A DNA stretch of 64,000 nucleotides from Limnohabitans sp. Rim47 (GCF_001517545.1 NZ_FBYA01000002.1:330559-394558), one strand, 5' to 3'. Counted from the stretch's first letter, positions 19,196 to 26,882 are shown. Numbers and translations are program-made. Notes: generated by a model from the sequence alone, not told the origin.

Positions 19196-19254
19196 TTATC
19201 TGTCTCCTTTGTGTTGTGTTGGACAGGATGATCCATCACATCGCCAAAACGAAA

Positions 19255-19295
19255 TTGACATAGATCAAATCAATATTTACGCGCTTTTTTAGAAT
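19255..19295 (+). promoter_or_regulatory. FNR-type box with promoter, sqr/rhodanese intergenic
   Basis: TTGAC-ATAG-ATCAA at 19255-19268 differs from the FNR consensus by one base. On the plus strand a TAGAAT lies at 19290-19295, 28.5 bases from the box centre, the distance of class II activated promoters (about -41). On the minus strand GATCAT at 19233-19228 stands at a similar distance, so the box could serve sqr as well. Confidence 0.6.
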
Positions 19296-19302
19296 TCGGC
19301 AC

Positions 19303-19328
19303 AGCCCAAAGGCTTGGGCTTTTTTTTT
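19303..19328 (+). terminator. Hairpin with T8 tract between promoter and rhodanese gene
   Basis: AGCCCAA (19303-19309), loop AGGC, TTGGGCT (19314-19320), then eight T residues: the form of an intrinsic terminator on the plus strand. It begins about where the FNR-box promoter would start transcription and lies 20 bases before the next start codon. It may be an attenuator or a 5'-end stabilising stem; which one cannot be told from sequence. Confidence 0.65.
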
Positions 19329-19348
19329 ACTGTTGACGGAGACACCAC

Positions 19349-19927
19349 ATGAAACACATCGCTGCCTGGATTCTGGGCATAAGCCTCTCAAGCGTGGCCT
19401 TTGGCCAAGCCGCCACCATCGCGGTCGGCACCTCTTTGAACATCATCGACACCCAAAAATCGGTGACCGTGAACACCGTCAAAGGCCCGATCGCCATCAC
19501 TCGCACCATGACAGCTTGCGCCAAAAACGCCGGCAACCTGCAACCCCTGGTGCCTGTGCCTGGCGTGCACCCGGTTGGCGAGATTGAAATCCTTGAAGCC
19601 CTGAGCGACCGCAATGCCCTGGTGGTCGATATGCGCGACACCAATGACCGTGTCAAAGGCACCATTCCCGGCTCGATCGGCATTCCTTACACAGAAGTCG
19701 CTGCCCGCATGAACGAGTTGGGCTGCAAGAAAAACGGCAGCCAGTGGAGCTGCGAATCGGCCAAAAAAGTTTACGCTTTTTGCAACGGCCCAGTCTGCCC
19801 ACAAAGCCCCATGGCCATCAAAGCGATGACGCGCGATGGCTTTCCAGCTGACAAAATTTATTACTACCGTGGTGGCATGCTGGACTGGGACGCACTGGGC
19901 CTGACCAGCGTCAAAGACGAGTTTTAA
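19349..19927 (+). CDS. Periplasmic rhodanese-like protein
   Basis: A 192-residue protein with a signal peptide (cleavage likely after VAFGQA, about residue 21) and a rhodanese domain. The active-site cysteine is in FCNGPVCPQSP, an unusual loop with a second cysteine five residues on; YYYRGGMLDWDALG closes the domain. Two more cysteines (LGCKKNG and WSCES) are about ten residues apart. It probably handles sulfane sulfur released outside the cytoplasm. It is divergent from sqr. A GGAGAC precedes the ATG. Confidence 0.82.
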   Translation: MKHIAAWILGISLSSVAFGQAATIAVGTSLNIIDTQKSVTVNTVKGPIAITRTMTACAKNAGNLQPLVPVPGVHPVGEIEILEALSDRNALVVDMRDTNDRVKGTIPGSIGIPYTEVAARMNELGCKKNGSQWSCESAKKVYAFCNGPVCPQSPMAIKAMTRDGFPADKIYYYRGGMLDWDALGLTSVKDEF

Positions 19928-19949
19928 GCCACTCCATGGTGCTGAAGCG

Positions 19950-20651
19950 TTAGCGCATTAACAGGGCTTCGTTGGTGATTTCATAGCGTCTGCCTTGTTT
20001 GTCGCAAGGCTTCAGGGCACCGTCGCGCACCAACGCGCTGATTTCGCGACTCACGGTTTCGAGTTTGATGTCGAGCATGGCGCCCATATCGTCGCGTGCA
20101 AAAAACGAAGTGATATCGGGCTGATCGGGATCACGCATCTTCAGGGCCAGGGCGGCCACGCGTTGGCGGGCCGAGCCGAAATTCAAGTCGGCCAGCCAGT
20201 CATCGGCATCTTTCAGGGCTTGCTGCCACTTTTGCATCAGGCGCTTGTGCAGGCGCGGCGAATTGGCAGACAAGTGGTGCAAGACCGCCAACGGGATTCG
20301 ACAGACCTGCGCTTCAACCAGGGCGATGGCTTCACTGTCATAACGTGCATTGGCCAGCGCTTCCAGGCCGATCACATCCCCCGGGCGCAGCACGCGCACG
20401 ATGCGCTCACGCCCGTCGGCGGTGGCCCGCACCAGCTTGACCATGCCTTTGCGCAGCGTGAACACGCCCAAGGCGGATTCGCCTTCGGTATAGAGAGCGT
20501 CGTCGGCAGCAAACACCATGTCGTCAATGGGTGTGTGGATTTCGCCAAAGTCTTGCTCGTTCAAGTCGGCAAACAGCACCATGTCTCGGATACCACAGTT
20601 GCGGCAGTCCGAGGTGCCTTTCCAGGCCGAGTCAATCTTGATGGGAATCAT
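19950..20651 (-). CDS. Crp/Fnr-family transcription regulator
   Basis: A 233-residue protein with an N-terminal cyclic-nucleotide-like beta-roll, a dimerisation helix and a C-terminal winged helix. The recognition helix contains ETVSRE, the E-xx-SR pattern of FNR proteins that read TTGAT-N4-ATCAA. N-terminal cysteines C16 and C19 and C117 (VCRIP) match three of the four iron-sulfur ligands of Escherichia coli FNR. The position of the remaining N-terminal ligand is V25, so a normal [4Fe-4S] cluster is doubtful. It lies among sulfur genes, near two FNR-type boxes it could bind. Confidence 0.85.
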   Translation of the reverse strand: MIPIKIDSAWKGTSDCRNCGIRDMVLFADLNEQDFGEIHTPIDDMVFAADDALYTEGESALGVFTLRKGMVKLVRATADGRERIVRVLRPGDVIGLEALANARYDSEAIALVEAQVCRIPLAVLHHLSANSPRLHKRLMQKWQQALKDADDWLADLNFGSARQRVAALALKMRDPDQPDITSFFARDDMGAMLDIKLETVSREISALVRDGALKPCDKQGRRYEITNEALLMR

Positions 20652-20702
20652 CTTTTGAATCTAGCACGTCCGCCGTGCGTTCCGCTGACGCAACGACATA
20701 AC

Positions 20703-21200
20703 TTAAAGGGCTTTGCGCCCTTGGACGATGCGCTCTTCGAGGTACGGGCCGTAAAAGTCGGGCAAATAGGCCCCCTCCATGCGCTCGGCCACCTCGTTGC
20801 CCCCAGGTCCAAAAAACAGCAAGGTGGGCGTGATGGAGACTTTCCACTGGCGGGTGAGCTGATCGTGGGTGGTGAGCTTGCCCGCAAAGTCGAGCACGGG
20901 CTGGTTCTGACGCATGTCCACCTGAACGATGACGGTGCCCGTTTTCTGCATGGGCGAGAGGTGGCTTTGCCGGGCTTGACGGCAAAACACACACCCCTCC
21001 AAACTGACCATGACGATCAGAGGCTGTTTGTTTTTAAGGGCACGGGCCAATTCGTCGGGCAGCGACTGGGCTGCGGGCAAGGTGGCGGCACCACCAGACT
21101 GAGCCAGCGCGGGTGTTGCGCAAAGTGATACCCCCACCCGTAAAAGCCAGTCACGACGATGCCAAACAGGAGGTTGAAAGAGGCTGACAGGGTGGTTCAT
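20703..21200 (-). CDS. Exported thioredoxin-fold protein (SoxW-like)
   Basis: A 165-residue protein with an N-terminal signal-like stretch (WLLRVGVSLCATPALAQ) and a thioredoxin fold with redox motif EGCVFCRQ and cis-proline segment SITPTLLFF. It is probably a periplasmic thiol reductase; SoxW-like proteins keep sulfur-carrier thiols reduced. It is divergent from the first YeeE/YedE gene. The ATG at 21200 gives the signal peptide at the N-terminus; the long upstream in-frame extension has low-complexity, non-protein-like content. Confidence 0.75.
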   Translation of the reverse strand: MNHPVSLFQPPVWHRRDWLLRVGVSLCATPALAQSGGAATLPAAQSLPDELARALKNKQPLIVMVSLEGCVFCRQARQSHLSPMQKTGTVIVQVDMRQNQPVLDFAGKLTTHDQLTRQWKVSITPTLLFFGPGGNEVAERMEGAYLPDFYGPYLEERIVQGRKAL

Positions 21201-21303
21201 GGCTTGCAGAACGTGGACAATAGCGGGTTTTGCGCAGGCGGAAAAGGCTCTGCCATTCCGTTGCTTTTGAATATAAGAAACCAATGAATTATTGGAGAAA
21301 TCC

Positions 21304-22368
21304 GTGAATCTCGCAAGCTTGCTCGAAACCTGGGGAGACTCGACTGTACTGGCGATGGCGGGTGCCTTGGTCGGTTTCATCTTTGGCCTGGCCGCCCAGC
21401 GCACCCGGTTTTGCGCCCGCGCGGCTGTGATCGAATGCTGCGACGGCCAGCCGGGTGATCGATTCAGCGTTTGGTGGCTGGCCTTTGGGGCTTGCTTGGT
21501 GGGCGTGCAGGCCCTGGTTCTGGCGGGCTGGCTCAAACCATCGGATTCGCGTTACATAGCCCCGCTCGGCAGCATTTCTGGAGCTGTTTTGGGCGGCTTG
21601 TTTTTTGGTGCGGGCATGATCCTCACGCGCGGCTGCGCCAGCCGTTTGCTGATCTTGTCGGCGAACGGCAATTTACGCGCCCTGCTCTCGGGCTTGGTGT
21701 TTGCGGTCACGGTTCAGGCCAGCATTGCCGGTTGGCTGGCCCCGGCCCGCCAAGCCATGGCTGCTTGGTGGCCCGTTAACGGCGGGCCTTCGCGCGACTT
21801 GCTGCAACTCTCGAGCATCGGCCCATCGGGTGGAATGGTGTTGGCCTTGCTGGCTTTGGCTACCGGTTTTTACTTTTTCTTCAAGACCCACCAACGCCGC
21901 TGGGGCCTGGCGCTGGGCGCGATCATCGCAGGTCTGAGCATTGCTTTGGGCTGGGGTCTGACCCAAGCCATCGCACTGCAATCTTTCGAAGCGGTTCAAA
22001 TCCAGAGTCTGAGTTTCAGCAGCGGATCAGCTGAGATGCTGATGCGCGCTCTGTCCACCAGCACTTCACCCAGCGCAGGCTTTGACGCGGGCTTGCTGCC
22101 TGCAACGTTCTTGGGCTCTTTGCTGGGCGCACTGGCTGGGGGCGACTTCAAGCTCGAAGGATTCAAAACCGAGAACAAGCTGGGCCATTACCTGCTCGGA
22201 GCCGTGCTCATGGGTTTTGGTGCTGTGCTGGCCGGAGGGTGCACCGTGGGCGCGGGCATGACCGGGGGCTCACTGTTCTCGCTCACGGCTTGGCTGACCC
22301 TGATCGCTATTTGGCTGGGTGCAGGCATGGCCTGGCGCATCAACCGCCGCATGGGCTGGCCGATCTGA
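21304..22368 (+). CDS. YeeE/YedE-family transporter, copy 1
   Basis: A 354-residue polytopic membrane protein with about nine helices. Family cysteine motifs are visible: RTRFCARAAV near the N-terminus, TRGCASRLL at about residue 105 and AGGCTVGAGMTGG near the C-terminus. YeeE imports thiosulfate by relaying it along conserved cysteines. GTG at 21304 with GGAGAAA just upstream is chosen over a TTG four codons earlier. No TusA/YeeD-like partner gene is nearby. It is the first of two tandem paralogues. Confidence 0.85.
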   Translation: MNLASLLETWGDSTVLAMAGALVGFIFGLAAQRTRFCARAAVIECCDGQPGDRFSVWWLAFGACLVGVQALVLAGWLKPSDSRYIAPLGSISGAVLGGLFFGAGMILTRGCASRLLILSANGNLRALLSGLVFAVTVQASIAGWLAPARQAMAAWWPVNGGPSRDLLQLSSIGPSGGMVLALLALATGFYFFFKTHQRRWGLALGAIIAGLSIALGWGLTQAIALQSFEAVQIQSLSFSSGSAEMLMRALSTSTSPSAGFDAGLLPATFLGSLLGALAGGDFKLEGFKTENKLGHYLLGAVLMGFGAVLAGGCTVGAGMTGGSLFSLTAWLTLIAIWLGAGMAWRINRRMGWPI

Positions 22369-22380
22369 GTCTTGCTTGTC

Positions 22381-22422
22381 TTGATGCGCGTCAATTGCGA
22401 ACGACCGGTTAAGGCGTACATT
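22381..22422 (+). promoter_or_regulatory. FNR-type box with promoter before YeeE copy 2
   Basis: TTGAT-GCGC-GTCAA at 22381-22394 matches the FNR consensus except for one base. TACATT at 22417-22422 starts 29.5 bases from its centre, exactly class II geometry. It lies in the 90-base gap between the tandem transporter genes, so copy 2 probably has its own promoter. Confidence 0.6.
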
Positions 22423-22458
22423 TCACATCAGCAACGACTGATATGAATGGAGCAACCC

Positions 22459-23556
22459 ATGTCAATGGCGCAATGGTTAGAGGGTTACGGACAAGGCAGC
22501 GTGCTGGCCGCGGGCGGTGGTCTGATTGGTTTGTCCTTTGGATTTTTGGCTCAGCGCTCACGTTTTTGCCTGCGTGCAGCAGTCATTGAGTTTTGGCACC
22601 GCCGCTTTGGCGATAAGTTGTCGGTGTGGCTGCTGGCCTTTGCCTCGGCGGTGATTGGTGTGCAGCTCATGGTTTTGATGGGCTGGCTGGACACGGGCAG
22701 TGCACGGCAGATTTCGGCCAAAGGCAGCATCTCGGGCGCCATGATCGGGGGCTTGCTGTTTGGCGTGGGCATGGTCATGACGCGCGGCTGCGCCAGCCGT
22801 TTGTTGGTGCTATCTGCCAACGGCAATTTGCGTGCCCTGCTTTCGGGGCTGATCTTTGCCGTGACCGCGCAGGCCGCTTTGGCGGGCGCACTGTCGCCCT
22901 TGCGAACCCACATCAGCAGTTGGTGGACTGTTGACGGCGGTGCGCCACGAGACCTGCTGGCCCTGACGGGCATGGACCATTGGGCAGGTTTGTTCATGGG
23001 CGGCATCTGGCTGGCGGCGGCCTTGTTTTTTGCATTGCGCAGCCCGCAACGCAACAAATGGATGTGGTTGGGCGGTATTGGCACCGGCTTGTCGGTGGCG
23101 GCAGCCTGGGGCTTCAGCCAATGGGTGGCTGCCGAGTCGTTTGAGCCCGTGCAAATTCAGGGCCTGACTTTCAGCGGCCCCTCCGCCGAGTGGTTGATGC
23201 GGGTGTTGCATTGGCCCGCACCGGCCATCGGTTTTGACTTTGGTCTGATGCCCGGGGTCTTCATCGGTTCCTTGATCGGCGCACTGATCGGCAAAGACTG
23301 GAAGCTGGAGGGGTTTTCTGACGGCTACAGCATGCGCCGCTACATCGGCGGCGCCGTCTTGATGGGCTTTGGCTCGATGCTGGCAGGTGGCTGCGCCGTA
23401 GGCGCTGGCGTGACGGGCGGGGCTATTTTTGCCCTGACCGCCTGGTTAAGCCTGGTGGGCATGTGGGTGGGCGCAGGCCTGACCGACCGTTGGCTCGATG
23501 GTGGGGCTTCTGCCAAACCGACGTCATTGCCCGCCGAAGGTTTCAAGAGACCTTGA
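22459..23556 (+). CDS. YeeE/YedE-family transporter, copy 2
   Basis: A 365-residue paralogue of the preceding gene with the same topology and motifs: RSRFCLRAAV, TRGCASRLLVLSANGN, and AGGCAVGAGVTGG near the C-terminus. Long identical stretches with copy 1 suggest an old tandem duplication. The ATG at 22459 is chosen because GGAG lies six bases upstream; the ATG at 22447 overlaps that GGAG. The substrate could be thiosulfate or another sulfur compound; divergence from copy 1 suggests the two are not fully redundant. Confidence 0.85.
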   Translation: MSMAQWLEGYGQGSVLAAGGGLIGLSFGFLAQRSRFCLRAAVIEFWHRRFGDKLSVWLLAFASAVIGVQLMVLMGWLDTGSARQISAKGSISGAMIGGLLFGVGMVMTRGCASRLLVLSANGNLRALLSGLIFAVTAQAALAGALSPLRTHISSWWTVDGGAPRDLLALTGMDHWAGLFMGGIWLAAALFFALRSPQRNKWMWLGGIGTGLSVAAAWGFSQWVAAESFEPVQIQGLTFSGPSAEWLMRVLHWPAPAIGFDFGLMPGVFIGSLIGALIGKDWKLEGFSDGYSMRRYIGGAVLMGFGSMLAGGCAVGAGVTGGAIFALTAWLSLVGMWVGAGLTDRWLDGGASAKPTSLPAEGFKRP

Positions 23557-23680
23557 TGAGGCGAGGCTTGGCGCAGACCCCGCGCCCTTCGCCGATTGCG
23601 GGAAATGAGAAGTGCTCAGCGAGGCACCATCGCCACAACGGGTGACGCGCATTCAAGCAGATGTGGGCCCGTCAGAGCGC

Positions 23681-24301
23681 TTATTTGCCACTCAGGTATT
23701 CGGCCACGGCGGCCATTTCAAGCGGCGACATTTTGCTGGCAATGGCGTGCATGACGGCATTGTCATTGGTGCGTTCGCGCAGGTTGAACTGCTTGAGCTG
23801 GGTTTCGGTGTAGCCCGAATACTGTCCTGCCAAACGCGGCAAAGCGGCCGTACCCTTGGCCTCGGCACCGTGACAGCTCGCACAAGCGGCCAAGCCACTG
23901 TATTTGTTGCCGTTGTGGAATATGTATTTACCCACAGCAGCCAGCCCGGCATCTTTGGGCGGTTCGACCTCGATGGTTTTCTTTTCAAAGAACTGGCCCA
24001 GCGCCACCATTTCATCGGGTGTCAGCTTGGCCACCATGTCGGCCATGGCTGTGCTTTTGCGTTTGCCGGTCTTGAAGTTTTCCAGCTGCTTGGCTGTGTA
24101 TTCCCAGTGCTGGCCTGCCAAGCGCGGAAACACCTCACTGGACGATTCGCCCTCAGCGCCATGACAGACAAAACAAACACCGCCCACGATTTTTTTGGCA
24201 CGGGCTTCGTCAGCCTGCGCCATGGCCGAGGATGAAAGCCAAGCTGCACACAACCATAAGACAGCAGAAGCCAAACGACTGGGAGTAAAACGAATGTCCA
24301 T
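23681..24301 (-). CDS. Dihaem cytochrome c (c4-like)
   Basis: A 206-residue periplasmic electron carrier with a signal peptide ending at SSSAMAQA and two class I cytochrome c domains in tandem. The haem sites are CFVCH in the first half and CASCH in the second; each domain has a PRLAGQ segment and a later methionine (TAMADM, NDNAVMHAI) suited as the axial ligand. It could pass electrons from sulfide dehydrogenase to a terminal oxidase. GAGGTGG precedes the ATG. A terminator separates it from fccB upstream, so its expression may depend on read-through or its own promoter. Confidence 0.88.
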   Translation of the reverse strand: MDIRFTPSRLASAVLWLCAAWLSSSAMAQADEARAKKIVGGVCFVCHGAEGESSSEVFPRLAGQHWEYTAKQLENFKTGKRKSTAMADMVAKLTPDEMVALGQFFEKKTIEVEPPKDAGLAAVGKYIFHNGNKYSGLAACASCHGAEAKGTAALPRLAGQYSGYTETQLKQFNLRERTNDNAVMHAIASKMSPLEMAAVAEYLSGK

Positions 24302-24351
24302 GATCCACCTCGACATCGAACGCATCAAAATGCAAAACCAAAAAAAACCAT

Positions 24352-24384
24352 AAAAAAAACGCCGCCAGTCTCGTGACTGCGGCG
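24352..24384 (-). terminator. Intrinsic terminator after fccB
   Basis: A 10-bp stem with one bulged base (CGCCG-C-CAGTC against GACTGCGGCG, loop TCGT) followed on the minus strand by eight T residues at 24359-24352. It is placed 17 bases after the fccB stop codon. Confidence 0.85.
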
Positions 24385-24400
24385 CTTCTTCAAGGCCTCA

Positions 24401-25675
24401 TCAAGCCAGCGTATCGGCCCAAATGTTGCGCGCCCAAGCCAAGGCGTAGCGGCCTTCCAGCTCGTTGGCGGCACTCGACACCCCACCAGAACCGGGCACG
24501 GCCAGCATGGTCTTTTTGTCGGCGTCGTATTTGTGCACGCTGGAAACGTGAACGACGTCTTCCGAGCTGACAAAGCTGTAGCAGGTGTTGTTGTAGATGG
24601 GCATCGGATTGACTTCTTTGCCCATCAACAAGGCGATGACCGCCGCGGCGCAGGTCTTGCCGTGCTGGTTGGCCATGTGGCCCGACTTGGGCATACCCGG
24701 CGCAATCTGAATCGAGTCGCCCAGAACGTGCACATTTTTGGCAGCCTTGGACTCAAAGGTCAGGAAATCCACTTCGCACCAGCGCTTATTGGCTGTGGCC
24801 AAGCCGGCATTGACGGCAATGTCGCCGGCACGCATGCTGGGAATCACGTTCAACACATTGGCCTTGATGTCGTCGTTAAACTCGAACTTCAAGGTGTTGG
24901 TAGCCGCATCGACATCGGTCACGTTGTGTTTGCCACGGTATTCGACGATGCCTTTGTAACGCTCGGCCCAGGCCTTTTTGAACAACGGGCCTTTAGAGGT
25001 CACGTCGTCGTTAGCGTCCAGAATCAGCACCTTGCTCTTGGGCTTGGCCTTGGTGAAGTACTCGGCCACTTGGCAAGCACGTTCATAAGGGCCGGGAGGG
25101 CAGCGGTAAGGAGCCAGCGGAATCGACATGGCAAAGACGCCGCCGTCGGGCATGGCTTCGAGTTGCTTGCGCAGCGTGACGGTTTGGGCACCCGCTTTCC
25201 AAGCGTGCATGACCTTGTCTTTGGCACCCGCCTTGTTCATGCCAGGCAATGTTTCCCACATAAAGTCGACACCTGGCGAAACGATCAAGCGGTCATAAGT
25301 CAGCTCGGTGCCACCTGCCAATTTGACGATGCGTTTGTCGGCGTCGATGCTGTTGACACGGTCTTTGACGATCGTGACACCGTGGCGCTTGGTCAGGTTG
25401 TCATAGGGCGTGGTGATCTCGGCAATGGTTTTGCTGCCGCCGATCACCAAGTTGGACATGGGGCACGAAATGAAGGACTCATTGGGCTCGACCAAGGTGA
25501 CCTGGATCTTGTGTTCAGACCACAGGCGCAGGTATTTGGCTGCCGTCGCCCCCGAGTAGCCCCCACCAATGACCACCACTTTAGGGCCGCTGCCGCCACC
25601 CACGGTGGCACAACCAGAAACCAGGCCCATAGCACCCAAAGCGGAGCCGGTCTGCAAAAAATGACGACGTTGCAT
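24401..25675 (-). CDS. fccB: Flavocytochrome c sulfide dehydrogenase, flavoprotein subunit
   Basis: FccB/SoxF oxidises sulfide in the periplasm and hands electrons to its cytochrome subunit. The 424-residue precursor has a twin-arginine signal (QRRHFLQTG) followed by a lipobox-like GLVSGCA. The FAD fold starts VVVIGGGYSG; C71 in FISCPMSN corresponds to the flavin-linked cysteine, and C192 in RCPPGPYE with the cysteine of NNTCYSF to the redox disulfide. fccA ends 11 bases upstream on the same strand. Export needs the Tat system, whose genes are in this window. Confidence 0.93.
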   Translation of the reverse strand: MQRRHFLQTGSALGAMGLVSGCATVGGGSGPKVVVIGGGYSGATAAKYLRLWSEHKIQVTLVEPNESFISCPMSNLVIGGSKTIAEITTPYDNLTKRHGVTIVKDRVNSIDADKRIVKLAGGTELTYDRLIVSPGVDFMWETLPGMNKAGAKDKVMHAWKAGAQTVTLRKQLEAMPDGGVFAMSIPLAPYRCPPGPYERACQVAEYFTKAKPKSKVLILDANDDVTSKGPLFKKAWAERYKGIVEYRGKHNVTDVDAATNTLKFEFNDDIKANVLNVIPSMRAGDIAVNAGLATANKRWCEVDFLTFESKAAKNVHVLGDSIQIAPGMPKSGHMANQHGKTCAAAVIALLMGKEVNPMPIYNNTCYSFVSSEDVVHVSSVHKYDADKKTMLAVPGSGGVSSAANELEGRYALAWARNIWADTLA

Positions 25676-25686
25676 GGCGGTTTTCC

Positions 25687-25992
25687 TTATTTCTTTTGTG
25701 CAGCAAAGTAGCTGGCGATGGCAACGATTTGCTCGTCGGAATAGCCCTTGGACAGCTGGTGCATGATGGTGGCGGGCTTGCGGCCAGCTTTGAAGTCGAG
25801 CATTTTCTTGACCATGTCATCTTTGTTGCCCCCGGCCAAGGACTCCATGCCGGGCTGAGCACGGCCATCGGTACCGTGGCAAGCGGCGCAAGAAGCGGCC
25901 CAGCTGCGCACATGCAGCGGATCGACCTGGGCTTGTGCCAGGCCAGACAGGGCAAGCAAAGCAGCCGCTGTCAAAGCGTGTTGAATCTTCAT
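25687..25992 (-). CDS. fccA: Flavocytochrome c sulfide dehydrogenase, cytochrome subunit
   Basis: A 101-residue small monohaem cytochrome c with a signal peptide (cleavage near GLAQAQ) and haem site CAACH. The later GRKPATIMHQL segment supplies a probable methionine axial ligand. Its position directly before fccB identifies it as the haem partner (also called SoxE). A GAGGA ribosome binding site precedes the ATG, and its stop overlaps the AAGGA of fccB. It is shorter than dihaem FccA proteins. Confidence 0.88.
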   Translation of the reverse strand: MKIQHALTAAALLALSGLAQAQVDPLHVRSWAASCAACHGTDGRAQPGMESLAGGNKDDMVKKMLDFKAGRKPATIMHQLSKGYSDEQIVAIASYFAAQKK

Positions 25993-26041
25993 GGTTTTCC
26001 TCGAAAAAGACAGACAGGACGAATGGACGTCTCAGCGCCCA

Positions 26042-26452
26042 TCAGGGACGCAAATAGACAAATTTCTCGTTGGCCTGCAACTTGGCCACTTCAGCGACGC
26101 CCGAAGGCACCACCTTGGTTTCCATCAACAATTTATTCGGAGAAATTTTTCGGCTCACCAAGGTGTTGTTGCACACCCGAAACTCAACGCCTTTGCTGGC
26201 GAGATCACTGACGCTACCAGCGAATGGCTGGTCCATCTGGTTGGTGGCACCGTCCAACAAAAAGTCGATGCCCAAGCCATGGGTGACCACCACGATCTTG
26301 ACCGTCGGGTCGGCGGCCAGGTGATTGCGGATGTTGCCGATGGCACGCGAAGCCTGCGGAATTCCTTCGCTCAAGTGATAAACCACTTTGATATCGGCCC
26401 AGGACAGGGTGAAGGCCAACAGGCCAGTGATCAAAAACAGGGAACGCTTCAT
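26042..26452 (-). CDS. Exported DsrE-family protein
   Basis: A 136-residue protein with a cleavable signal (ending near LSWADI) and a DsrE/DsrF-like fold (KVVYHLSEG at the start, KIVVVTHGLGIDFLL in the middle). A single cysteine, in FRVCNNTL, matches the position of the sulfur-carrying cysteine in related periplasmic DsrE proteins. It may bind or shuttle sulfane sulfur. AAGGAG precedes the ATG at 26452. It lies between the ArsR gene and fccA on one strand, probably a single operon. Confidence 0.75.
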   Translation of the reverse strand: MKRSLFLITGLLAFTLSWADIKVVYHLSEGIPQASRAIGNIRNHLAADPTVKIVVVTHGLGIDFLLDGATNQMDQPFAGSVSDLASKGVEFRVCNNTLVSRKISPNKLLMETKVVPSGVAEVAKLQANEKFVYLRP

Positions 26453-26537
26453 TAGTAACTCCTTATGGATGGATGGTAGCGTGATCGGCAGGGCTGGTGG
26501 GCCCGTGAAAACCCGGCCCGAAACTGACGCCGTTCTT

Positions 26538-26882
26538 TCAATCAACTTCACTGGCGATCTGCACGCACACCGCGCGGCACAGCGTGACCACACGGTCGTT
26601 GACAATGCGGTAGTAAATTTGTACGCCATCGCGGCGCTTGCCCAGTACGCCCGCCTGGTACAGCGTATTCAGGTGCTGCGACATGTTGGGCTGGGTGGTG
26701 TCGATTTCGCTTAGCAATTCACCTACATTTTTTTCACCATTGCACAAGGCACTGATGATGCGCAGGCGCATGGGGGCAGACATGACACGAAAGACCTCGG
26801 CGGCTTTTTCAAACACCTCTTCCGATTCGGTCAGGACGTTGTCTTCTGGGGGGGCTTTTTTGGCCATATTTTCTGTTTCCAT
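26538..26882 (-). CDS. ArsR-family regulator, likely sulfur-responsive
   Basis: A 114-residue winged-helix repressor (core MSAPMRLRIISALCNGEKN, recognition region TTQPNMSQHL). Cysteines at C47 (ALCNGE), C102 and C106 (LCRAVC) recall persulfide-sensing SqrR/BigR proteins, which form an inter-cysteine link with reactive sulfur and release DNA. Metal sensing is the alternative. It heads the dsrE-fccA-fccB run. The start is either ATG 26882 or ATG 26867; neither has a strong ribosome binding site. Confidence 0.8.
   Translation of the reverse strand: METENMAKKAPPEDNVLTESEEVFEKAAEVFRVMSAPMRLRIISALCNGEKNVGELLSEIDTTQPNMSQHLNTLYQAGVLGKRRDGVQIYYRIVNDRVVTLCRAVCVQIASEVD

Noticed and set aside
21255..21272. 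ATTC-N10-GAAT dyad upstream of the first YeeE/YedE gene
   Set aside because: It resembles AT-rich operators of persulfide-sensing ArsR proteins, but the spacing is not one I can tie to a known site and no second copy was found.
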